From Candidatus Saccharimonadota bacterium (GTDB taxonomy: Bacteria > Patescibacteriota > Saccharimonadia > Saccharimonadales > Saccharimonadaceae), in NCBI GenBank assembly GCA_009777365.1, contig WRLZ01000030.1, forward strand, positions 1 through 8,011: a stretch of 8,011 nt of DNA, written 5' to 3'. The position numbers and the translations under genes are program-made. The notes beneath the pieces are model-generated. The model was not told the origin of the DNA. It saw nothing but the letters and a program-made list of their open reading frames with translations, and searched no databases. Below, piece by piece: positions 1 through 4,949 of this stretch; within the stretch, counting starts at the first letter, position 1; each line of letters begins with the position of its first letter.

Positions 1-794
1 TTATCGGTATCTATATCGGTAAATATATCGGTAATCTTGCGGACTGGCAACTCGCTGAGGGCTTGGTGGATTGCGCTGAGCATGAATTCAATGAACGCAC
101 CTGAGTCTGTTGCTCTCTCGGATTCGCTAATCGCATCATAGTAACCTTGCTGGTTCTCAAATACCACGGTTTCGACTGGTATCCATGCAAAGATCTCGTT
201 CCACTCGGTTAGGATCAGTGTTTGCCATAGTCTGCCGATCCTGCCATTACCGTCCGCAAATGGGTGGATGAATTCGATCTCGAAGTGAACGATTGAGTTT
301 TTGATGAGCGGGTGAATGCCGGAGTTTTTTGCCCAAGTTAGCAATTCATCTACTAGCTTCGGGACAAAGTCTTGATGTGCGCCAGCATGGATTAATTGTT
401 CGCCATTCCAAACACCGACACCCTTGCTGCGATAATGCCCAGCGGAGTCAATGAGTTTATCGGTCATAAATTTGTGGGCTTTTAGAAAATCTTCGGCAGA
501 GTATGGATTGTATTCTAGGAGGTGCTCATAAGCTTCGTAGGCGTTTTTGACTTCTTGTATTTCATTAGGTTTGCCGAGAACGCGCTTGTCGTTGACAATA
601 TCTTCGACCTCATCAATGGTAAGGGTGTTGCCTTCGATGGCGGTTGAGGATTGGATCGAGCGCAAACGGTTGACTTTACGAAGATGAAGATTGCGAGCAT
701 ATTCGCCAGAACCTTGAAGCTCGCCGATTGTCTCGGCGATTTTTGCCACCAAGTCCAATGCTTTAGGCGTTACTGTAAAAGTTGGTGTTTCCAT
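1..794 (-). CDS. Fic family protein, class II self-inhibited AMPylase (3' end outside window)
   Basis: Translating the minus strand from the ATG at 794 gives 264 codons without a stop to the left edge, so the C-terminus is missing. The Fic motif HPFADGNGRIGR is at residues 177-188 and is complete, with catalytic His177 and the anion-binding GNGR. An inhibitory motif SSTAIEGN lies at residues 49-56 (S/T-x-x-x-E-G), upstream of the Fic core, which is the class II arrangement in which the Glu blocks ATP binding. Family knowledge: Fic enzymes usually transfer AMP to a hydroxyl side chain of a target protein, in the cytoplasm; the target here cannot be told. The visible end reads KITDIFTDIDTD, a four-residue TD repeat encoded by a 12-bp DNA repeat. 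Such TD-rich stretches lead into a winged-helix tail in many Fic proteins (recalled, not checked). The start is supported by an extended -10 only 6 nt upstream; no Shine-Dalgarno is present. Confidence 0.93.
   Translation of the reverse strand, partial: METPTFTVTPKALDLVAKIAETIGELQGSGEYARNLHLRKVNRLRSIQSSTAIEGNTLTIDEVEDIVNDKRVLGKPNEIQEVKNAYEAYEHLLEYNPYSAEDFLKAHKFMTDKLIDSAGHYRSKGVGVWNGEQLIHAGAHQDFVPKLVDELLTWAKNSGIHPLIKNSIVHFEIEFIHPFADGNGRIGRLWQTLILTEWNEIFAWIPVETVVFENQQGYYDAISESERATDSGAFIEFMLSAIHQALSELPVRKITDIFTDIDTD
2..33. repeat. 12-bp-period TATCGGTA repeat, three copies, inside fic
   Basis: TATCGGTA occurs exactly at 2-9, 14-21 and 26-33, so each copy starts 12 bp after the last. Read on the minus strand it encodes the TD-I-x repeat of the Fic tail. 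The array touches the window edge and may continue to the left. The same octamer at the same period is found in the promoter spacer at 822-853. Confidence 0.9.
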
Positions 795-809
795 ACTCTT
801 ATTATACCA
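795..809 (-). promoter_or_regulatory. fic promoter, extended -10, leaderless
   Basis: Read on the minus strand, TGGTATAAT spans 809-801 (TGnTATAAT extended -10). Exactly 6 nt separate the TATAAT from the ATG at 794, so transcription should begin at or next to the A of the start codon. The -35 position carries a TATCGGTA repeat instead of a TTGACA-like box. Confidence 0.75.
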
Positions 810-821
810 TACTTGGAGGCT

Positions 822-853
822 TATCGGTAGATATATCGGGAAGTTTATCGGTA
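822..853. repeat. 12-bp-period TATCGGTA repeat, three copies, in the fic/HNH promoter spacer
   Basis: Copies lie at 822-829, 834-841 (TATCGGGA, one mismatch) and 846-853, again with an exact 12-bp step. They occupy the -35 regions of both divergent promoters, where a bound regulator would block or recruit polymerase. Iteron-like spacing close to one helical turn suggests an operator. A duplicated remnant of the fic 3' end is the alternative. Confidence 0.75.
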
Positions 854-862
854 TTTTAGATG

Positions 863-877
863 TGATATAATAAGATT
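863..877 (+). promoter_or_regulatory. HNH nuclease promoter, extended -10, leaderless
   Basis: TGATATAAT at 863-871 is a perfect extended -10. The ATG follows after 6 nt at 878, so the mRNA should start at the start codon. No ribosome binding site is visible. The -35 region overlaps the third TATCGGTA copy. Confidence 0.75.
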
Positions 878-1669
878 ATGGCTAAGTCTAAGGTGGTAAG
901 ACAGAAATCTAAGAGGGTAGCGTCGAGAAAAGTGCAAAAGGCTGCTCCAAAATCGATTAAATTCACTCGGAGTAGGGATGTTGCTGTTGCTGGCGCAATC
1001 TCAGCAGTCGTCCTTAGCGGCGGAGCTATTATGTTCTCTTCTTTACAGGATCGAGCGAGGATCGAAAACTACACGCCGGTCTATACTATCTCTGTAGCAG
1101 AACATAAAACCGCAAAGACCAATCTGTCGAATTTAGGGATTCGTGCAGACGACTTCGCACCACCCGAAGCCTATAAAGATGCGAATATGCCTAGCTGGAA
1201 CGATAGTGACAGAAATGGGTGTAATACGCGTGAAGACATGTTAATTCGTGATATGTTTGCCGTGAAGCTGAATAAGGATAATGAGTGTCGAATAACCAAT
1301 GGTAAGCTGTACGATTACTATATTGGCGAAACCATACTTTGGGATAATAACATCTCTGGTGGCGGAATTGATGTAGACCATATCGTTTCTAAGTCGGATG
1401 CTTGGAGTTCGAATGGATACGGCTGGGAGCGGACAAGATGGGTAGAGTTCAACAATGACCCCGATGGACTCTTGTCTGTTTCTGCCTCAATAAACCGAGC
1501 GAAAGGCGATAAGAATGTCTCGCAATGGCTACCGCCGAACGAGGCGTTTCATTGTAGGTTTGTTGTGGTTCAGGTCAATGTGAAGTTTAAGTATGAGCTG
1601 ACCGTGACGAGATCTGAAGGCATGGAGATGAATAGGGTCTTGGAAGACGAATGTGAGGTTCTAGAATAA
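878..1669 (+). CDS. Membrane-anchored extracellular HNH nuclease (DUF1524/GmrSD-C-like)
   Basis: 263 aa. A strongly basic N-terminus (residues 1-32, rich in K/R) is followed by one hydrophobic segment at about 33-55, so the protein is probably anchored with the rest outside the cell. The C-terminal 160 residues follow the pattern of secreted DUF1524 HNH endonucleases: WNDSDRNGCNTRED (107-120), a short strand region, IDVDHIVSKSDAW (164-176) with the His168 general base, FNNDPDGLLSV (191-201) with the central Asn, INRAKGDKNVSQWLPP (205-220), and a final VKFKYELTVT helix/strand. Cys115, 137, 226 and 259 could form disulfides outside the cell. Expected role from the family: cutting external nucleic acids, for DNA uptake, nucleotide scavenging or attack on neighbours; the choice among these is inference. 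Divergent from fic, sharing its repeat-bearing promoter spacer. Confidence 0.9.
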   Translation: MAKSKVVRQKSKRVASRKVQKAAPKSIKFTRSRDVAVAGAISAVVLSGGAIMFSSLQDRARIENYTPVYTISVAEHKTAKTNLSNLGIRADDFAPPEAYKDANMPSWNDSDRNGCNTREDMLIRDMFAVKLNKDNECRITNGKLYDYYIGETILWDNNISGGGIDVDHIVSKSDAWSSNGYGWERTRWVEFNNDPDGLLSVSASINRAKGDKNVSQWLPPNEAFHCRFVVVQVNVKFKYELTVTRSEGMEMNRVLEDECEVLE

Positions 1670-1690
1670 TTATTCGAAAAGCTAAAAGAC

Positions 1691-1728
1691 AATACCGCCA
1701 CACTTACGTTGATAGGTGGTATTATTTT
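1691..1728. terminator. Bidirectional intrinsic terminator between convergent genes
   Basis: AATACCGCC (1691-1699) pairs with GGTGGTATT (1715-1723), giving 9 bp with one G.U pair and a 15-nt loop. ATTTT follows on the plus strand and an A-run at 1684-1687 gives a U-run on the minus strand. It sits between the HNH gene and the end of the small minus-strand operon. Confidence 0.6.
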
Positions 1729-1740
1729 GTGGCGACACAA

Positions 1741-1923
1741 TTACAAATCGTTTACTTCAAATATCTCGGCAACATCAGGGCGATCGATTGTAGATATGCA
1801 GTTAGCGCCCAAACATCCTATCGCCTCAATAGCCTTAAAGACTAAGTCTTTCTGCATTTTATTCATATGGTTCTCTATAGTATCTTCTGCCATCGCTGGA
1901 TCAGCTTGTTTTATAGCTATCAT
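1741..1923 (-). CDS. Small hypothetical protein, 60 aa, last gene of a three-gene operon
   Basis: Not recognised. The product is soluble-looking and acidic to neutral, with a predicted helical middle (MAEDTIENHMNKMQKDL) and two cysteines in the segment AIGCLGANCIST. Its ATG overlaps the TGA of the 39-aa gene in a 4-nt ATGA, the usual sign of translational coupling, which supports both genes being real. No independent Shine-Dalgarno is seen. The reading frame upstream of the ATG stays open for 19 codons back to a TGA at 1981-1983, so a longer product through another start or a frameshift cannot be excluded. An opposite-strand open frame over 1709-1927 has no supporting signal. Confidence 0.55.
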   Translation of the reverse strand: MIAIKQADPAMAEDTIENHMNKMQKDLVFKAIEAIGCLGANCISTIDRPDVAEIFEVNDL

Positions 1924-2039
1924 TTGAAGAAATTGCGACTCAAAAACCAGAAAAGTGGCAAGGTAGCCAAAGCTAGCGTCTCATTCTCTAGATTGCGGTA
2001 GACTGGTAAATAATAGTTAAGCTTAGAGGTCATGGTCAT
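1920..2039 (-). CDS. Very small hydrophobic protein, 39 aa, middle gene of the operon
   Basis: Not recognised, and short enough to be missed by most gene callers. The ATG at 2039 is one base past the TGA of the 191-aa gene; a second in-frame ATG follows at 2033. A GGAG at 2047-2044 serves as ribosome binding site, 4 nt before the first ATG and 10 nt before the second. The product starts MTMTSKLNYYLPVYRNLENE and ends with a hydrophobic stretch (TLALATLPLFWFLS) then a basic/aromatic tail, which fits a small membrane-associated peptide. It ends in tandem stops TGA TAG, the TGA overlapping the next start. Whether it is a holin-like, toxin-like or accessory peptide cannot be told. Confidence 0.5.
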   Translation of the reverse strand: MTMTSKLNYYLPVYRNLENETLALATLPLFWFLSRNFFK

Positions 2040-2040
2040 A

Positions 2041-2616
2041 TCACTCCATCTTGGAACCAGACATTATTATCGCCGCTAGGACGTTGCCTGCGATATTCTC
2101 GCCCAGAGACAGAACACGTTCGATGATGAACTTAGCAACTTTTGGCTGGTTTTTCTTCTCTTTAGCTTCCTCGAGTAGGGCAATTATCTCCTGCTTGAAG
2201 TCGTCGTCAACATCCTTGAGTTCGTTGATGTAAGAATAATTCACATTGATTGTGTTAGCGATGTTGGTTTTATCATGAAAGTTGGTCGTACCATTGAAGA
2301 CAATACTCTGGTTGCTCTTCGGCGTGGACTTTAATACGTCTTCCTTTTTGATTTTTATCTGGAAATGCCCCTCACCGATTTGAGTTCCTCCGTTTCCGAT
2401 CAGAGCCTCGCGATCATAGTATTGCGGGTCGGTGATTACGTATCTTTCGACAATTCCGTTGCTTTCAATAGTTCGTCCTATAATATCACCAATCTCAAAC
2501 GGGAGTTTAGTGTTACTAGTGATTATCAAATGTGGCTGAGCATATCCGTTGAACTCCATACTCTCGCCATTTTCCTTATGCAAAACCAATTTCGATACCT
2601 TGAAAAAATCTATCAT
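2041..2616 (-). CDS. Hypothetical protein, 191 aa, beta-rich head and helical C-terminus
   Basis: No function recognised. Residues 1-95 look like a beta-rich domain, with the stretch VERYVITDPQYYD (56-68) and a conserved-looking HFQIKIKK (84-91). From memory, similar VEEYxVxDPxxY ... HYQxKVRK heads recur in hypothetical proteins of accessory islands; this was not checked. An Asn-rich linker (105-128) is followed by a charged helix with coiled-coil character (130-156). A hydrophobic, Gly-containing terminal helix (GENIAGNVLAAIIMSG, 172-187) could insert into or lie on a membrane. It has a strong purine-rich ribosome binding site (GGAAAGGAGAGGAG) before the ATG at 2616 and its own extended -10 promoter, and it leads the operon with the 39- and 60-aa genes. 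A defence or toxin role is possible from the layout only. Confidence 0.75.
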   Translation of the reverse strand: MIDFFKVSKLVLHKENGESMEFNGYAQPHLIITSNTKLPFEIGDIIGRTIESNGIVERYVITDPQYYDREALIGNGGTQIGEGHFQIKIKKEDVLKSTPKSNQSIVFNGTTNFHDKTNIANTINVNYSYINELKDVDDDFKQEIIALLEEAKEKKNQPKVAKFIIERVLSLGENIAGNVLAAIIMSGSKME

Positions 2617-2642
2617 CGTAACTCCTCTCCTTTCCTTATTAC

Positions 2643-2651
2643 ATTATAACA
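2643..2651 (-). promoter_or_regulatory. Promoter of the 191-39-60 aa operon
   Basis: On the minus strand TGTTATAAT (2651-2643) is a perfect extended -10, with TTTACC at 2670-2665 as a weak -35 (16-bp spacer). The predicted start near 2636 leaves a leader of about 20 nt that carries the AGGAG-rich ribosome binding site. Confidence 0.7.
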
Positions 2652-2666
2652 CACATTAACAGAGGT

Positions 2667-2695
2667 AAAAAATCGCCTACTAGTGGCGATTTTTT
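2667..2695 (-). terminator. Strong intrinsic terminator of the tRNA pair
   Basis: AAAAAATCGCC (2667-2677) and GGCGATTTTTT (2685-2695) form an 11-bp perfect stem with a 7-nt loop. On the minus strand it lies directly after the 3' CCA of the interrupted tRNA and ends in a U-run. The symmetric A/T runs would let it work in both directions. Confidence 0.85.
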
Positions 2696-2802
2696 GGTAC
2701 CTCAGGTCGGATTCGAACCTGCGACCTCGTCCTTCCAGAAGATTCGATTAAGTAATCAAACGTTCTGGAAGGGACATGCTCTATCCACTGAGCTACTGAG
2801 GC
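2695..2802 (-). tRNA. tRNA-like gene (Arg-type body) with a 32-nt hairpin inserted in the anticodon loop
   Basis: The acceptor stem GCCTCAG/CTGAGGT, the D arm GCTCAGTGGATAGAGC, the TTCGAAT T-loop and an encoded CCA (2695-2697) are all present, but the gene is 108 nt long instead of about 76. The anticodon stem TGTCC/GGACG (2776-2772 with 2732-2728) closes a 39-nt loop instead of 7. That loop is itself a hairpin: (C)TTCCAGAA pairs with TTCTGGAA, then an inner 7-bp stem (one G.U) closes an ACTT loop. The T stem GCAGG/CCGAC has two adjacent mismatches. If 32 nt were removed, the anticodon would be UCC (Gly), UCG (Arg) or UGG (Pro) depending on the junction; the body resembles tRNA-Arg. It could be an intron-containing tRNA, a regulatory tRNA-like RNA, or a decayed gene. 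It lies 5 nt after tRNA-Arg(UCU). Confidence 0.7.
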
Positions 2803-2807
2803 ACATG

Positions 2808-2884
2808 TGGTAGCCCCTGCAGGATTCGAACCTGCGACCTTTGGCTTAGAAGTCCATCGCTCTATCCAGCTGAGCTAAGGGGCC
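2808..2884 (-). tRNA. tRNA-Arg (anticodon UCU)
   Basis: Acceptor GGCCCCT/AGGGGCT, D arm GCTCAGCTGGATAGAGC, anticodon loop CTTCTAA giving UCU (reads AGA), perfect T stem GCAGG/CCTGC with TTCGAAT, discriminator A and an encoded CCA (2810-2808). The anticodon stem is weak: of its five pairs A27.A43 and A31.G39 are mismatched. Read on the minus strand from a promoter at 2904-2896, together with the interrupted tRNA downstream. Confidence 0.88.
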
Positions 2885-2895
2885 GTACCCCTTAT

Positions 2896-2904
2896 ATTAT
2901 ACCA
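2896..2904 (-). promoter_or_regulatory. Promoter of the minus-strand tRNA pair
   Basis: TGGTATAAT on the minus strand (2904-2896), an extended -10 whose predicted start near 2890 is a few bases before the tRNA-Arg 5' end. It is divergent from the plus-strand promoter at 2912-2920. Confidence 0.75.
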
Positions 2905-2911
2905 AAAAATG

Positions 2912-2920
2912 TGCTATAAT
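2912..2920 (+). promoter_or_regulatory. Promoter of the RNA upstream of argS
   Basis: TGCTATAAT is a perfect extended -10, predicting a transcript start near G2927. No good protein start with a ribosome binding site follows until argS, so it drives a non-coding leader or a separate RNA. Confidence 0.7.
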
Positions 2921-2926
2921 GTAAGT

Positions 2927-3120
2927 GGCGGGCAGATGATAGTGCAAAAGCCATGAAAACCTTGATATGACAGCAGAATTTGACAGAAACCGCCTAGAAA
3001 ATGCACGGACAGATGAGTCCGCGCATGGACGATTTAACGGGGGTAGCGGAGAAAGCGACAGGGGTGCGTCAGTGGCTTCTAAGCCTAAGGTCGCAGGTTC
3101 GAATCCTGCTGGCGCTACCA
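2927..3120 (+). ncRNA. Unassigned RNA ending in a tRNA-Arg-like 3' half
   Basis: The 3' part (3076-3120) matches the 3' half of tRNA-Arg(UCU) at 2884-2808 almost base for base: TTCTAAGCC, AAGGTC, a perfect T arm GCAGG-TTCGAAT-CCTGC, and GCTACCA. The 5' half of a tRNA is not there. Instead GGTAGCG (3042-3048) can pair perfectly with CGCTACC (3113-3119), GAC/GTC (3057-3059/3068-3070) could form a small D-like arm, and the anticodon-like hairpin GGC-TTCTAA-GCC has a 6-nt loop. Upstream, GGCGG (2927-2931)/CCGCC (2990-2994) and GTGCA/TGCAC interleave as a possible pseudoknot. Options are a decayed tRNA, a tRNA-mimic leader controlling argS, or an unrecognised tmRNA-like RNA. I could not fit the full tmRNA or RNase P consensus. 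Confidence 0.5.
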
Positions 3121-3131
3121 TAAAGCCTATG

Positions 3132-3152
3132 GTTTTCTTTGCTAAAGAAAAC
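3132..3152 (+). terminator. AT-rich hairpin after the tRNA-like RNA
   Basis: GTTTTCTTT (3132-3140) pairs with AAAGAAAAC (3144-3152), a 9-bp perfect stem with a 3-nt loop. No U-run follows, so termination would be weak; it may be a partial terminator or a processing site. Confidence 0.4.
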
Positions 3153-3173
3153 TAATAAAGAAAGGCGGGTTGG

Positions 3174-3207
3174 GTTTTCGGTCGCGAATGAATCGCAACT
3201 CGAAAAC
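3174..3207 (+). promoter_or_regulatory. Leader hairpin 32 nt before argS
   Basis: GTTTTCG (3174-3180) pairs with CGAAAAC (3201-3207), and inside it GCGA/TCGC close an ATGAA loop. It is placed so that it could affect argS translation. No known leader class was recognised. Confidence 0.4.
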
Positions 3208-3239
3208 AATTAAGTCAATAAAATGAGAGCGAGGTCGTT

Positions 3240-4946
3240 ATGCGAAAGCTAGAACAGAAATTAAACGAAATTATTGAAAGATTGTTTGATGTTCGTAGCC
3301 GAGTAGAGATTGTCGCCGAGAAGGAGAAGTTCGGAGATTATTCGACGAATACAGCAATGATGCTTGCGGGGCGGTTGAAGCAGAATCCACGCGAGATTGC
3401 GGCGAAAATTATTGAGGAGGTTACGCGTGAAATACCAGGGTTGAAGGCGGAGGCGGTGGGGCCGGGGTTCATAAACTTTACGGTGCCGGCGAGGGGGGTG
3501 TATGATGAAATTTCCGAAGCGTGGCATGAAAAATATGGAGAAAATGAAAGCGGCAAGGGCAAGAAAGCGGTCGTGGAATATCCAAGCCAGAACATGGCGA
3601 AGCCGTATTCGGTAGGGCATTTACGACCGGGAACGCAGGGGCATGCCGTGGCGCAGATTTTACGAGCGAATGGCTGGGAGGTGATTACGGATAATCATTT
3701 GGGGGATTATGGAACGCCGTTTGGGATTTGGGTGGTTGGATTCTTGAAACTTTCTAGCGAAGATAAGCTTGCGAGTGGCGGGGTTTATGAGCTCGGGCGA
3801 GTTTATATTGAGATGAAAAGGCTGCTAAAGGAAGAGGAGGTGAACGGGACCTCGAAGCTTGCGGACGAGGTGCAGAAATGGCTACTCAAATTGGAGCAGG
3901 GTGACGAGACGGCGGTGATGTATAATAAGAAGTTTTCGGAGATTTCATTAGGACATATTCATGACGTGATGGGGCGGCTTGGGCTGAGGACGGACTTTGA
4001 ACTCGGAGAAGCGTTTTTCGCGCCACGCTCGAAAGAGCTAGTGGAGAAATATTTGGCGGATGGGAAGTTCGAGAAGAATAAAGACGGAAGCGTGATTTGC
4101 AAATTGGATGAGTTTGGGATCGATGTGCCGATGTTGATGCAGAAGTCGAATGGCGCGGCGCTTTATGCAACGACGGATCTTGCGACTCTCGTATATAGGA
4201 TGGAAAATTGGAAGCCGGACAAGATTGTTCATGCGGTCGGAGCGGAGCAGAAGTTTTATTTCGAGCAGCTTTTTGCGATGGGCAAGAAGATTGGGATAGA
4301 GGTAGATTCGTTTCATCTTTGGTTTGGGTTGATTGATCAAATGACGGAAGATGGGAAGCGAGAGAAGATGTCTTCGAGAAAAGGTGTGGTGTTGATGGAA
4401 GAATTACTTGACGAGGCGGAAGCGCGGGCGAAGGCGATCGTGGAATCTGCTGGCGGCGAGGGCAAGAAGATTAGCGAGGATGACATTAGAAAAATTGCGA
4501 CGGGCGCAATTAAGTTCGCGGACTTCGCGGCGGATCGAAAGCACGGGATGCTTTTTGATTGGAAAACGATTTTTGCGCTGACTGGATTTTCTGCGGCGTA
4601 TGTGCAGTATGCGGGGGTGAGGATTGGGCGGATTTTGGCGGAAGCTCGTGATTTCGAATTGGTAGATTTTGGCGGATACGATTTTGAAGCGGAGAAAAGT
4701 TTGCTTAAACTTATTGCGGAATATCCGAAGCTTGTGGCGGCGCTTGGAGAGAATTTGGAGATGCACAAAATGGCGCATTTTGCGTATGATCTCGCGGTGG
4801 CGATAAATAAATACTATGAAAAGACGCCTGTTCTGAAAGCCGAGGCAAAGGAAAAATCCGCGAGGATCACGGTGCTGAGGCAAGTGGCGCAGGTGCTTGA
4901 ACATTCACTAAGTATTCTTGGTATTGAAATTCCCGGGGAGATGTAG
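3240..4946 (+). CDS. argS: Arginine--tRNA ligase
   Basis: 568 aa, full length. It charges tRNA-Arg with arginine in the cytoplasm (class I synthetase). The N-terminal tRNA-contacting domain includes FGDYSTNTAMMLAGRLKQNP (31-50). The Rossmann core has the HIGH motif as SVGH at 124-127 (AKPYSVGHLRPGTQGH), where the family usually has HVGH, so the first His is replaced by Ser. It continues with NGWEVITDNHLGDYGTPFG. The KMSKS loop is KMSSRKG at 376-382. The C-terminal DALR anticodon domain ends in the family-typical LGIEIPGEM. The ATG at 3240 is supported by GAGG 5 nt upstream and by alignment of the N-domain. Two tRNA-Arg-like genes lie close upstream. It converges on the HAD gene with only 3 nt between the stop codons and no terminator in between. 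Confidence 0.97.
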   Translation: MRKLEQKLNEIIERLFDVRSRVEIVAEKEKFGDYSTNTAMMLAGRLKQNPREIAAKIIEEVTREIPGLKAEAVGPGFINFTVPARGVYDEISEAWHEKYGENESGKGKKAVVEYPSQNMAKPYSVGHLRPGTQGHAVAQILRANGWEVITDNHLGDYGTPFGIWVVGFLKLSSEDKLASGGVYELGRVYIEMKRLLKEEEVNGTSKLADEVQKWLLKLEQGDETAVMYNKKFSEISLGHIHDVMGRLGLRTDFELGEAFFAPRSKELVEKYLADGKFEKNKDGSVICKLDEFGIDVPMLMQKSNGAALYATTDLATLVYRMENWKPDKIVHAVGAEQKFYFEQLFAMGKKIGIEVDSFHLWFGLIDQMTEDGKREKMSSRKGVVLMEELLDEAEARAKAIVESAGGEGKKISEDDIRKIATGAIKFADFAADRKHGMLFDWKTIFALTGFSAAYVQYAGVRIGRILAEARDFELVDFGGYDFEAEKSLLKLIAEYPKLVAALGENLEMHKMAHFAYDLAVAINKYYEKTPVLKAEAKEKSARITVLRQVAQVLEHSLSILGIEIPGEM

Positions 4947-4949
4947 GAA

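Noticed and set aside
1709..1927. 72-aa plus-strand frame with hydrophobic end
   Set aside because: It runs opposite the coupled 60-aa gene, overlaps the terminator hairpin and has no ribosome binding site.
2732..2771. Archaeal-type bulge-helix-bulge intron in the tRNA
   Set aside because: The insertion forms a continuous helix with a single bulged base instead of two 3-nt bulges around a 4-bp helix.
3010..3033. Hammerhead-ribozyme-like core (C-A-GATGA, GTCC/GGAC stem, GA-T)
   Set aside because: The stem II equivalent is perfect, but the invariant U4 and A14 of the core are replaced and no flanking stems I and III with a cleavage site were found. Probably chance.
2927..3120. Full tmRNA
   Set aside because: A CGACAGGG segment and the TTCGAAT-CCA end recall tmRNA, but the RNA is under 200 nt, has no convincing tag frame, and its 5' end does not form a clean acceptor stem with the 3' end.
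2897..3121. 74-aa minus-strand frame (MVAPAGFEPATLGLEA...)
   Set aside because: It is the antisense of the tRNA-like 3' end, a well-known source of false protein calls.
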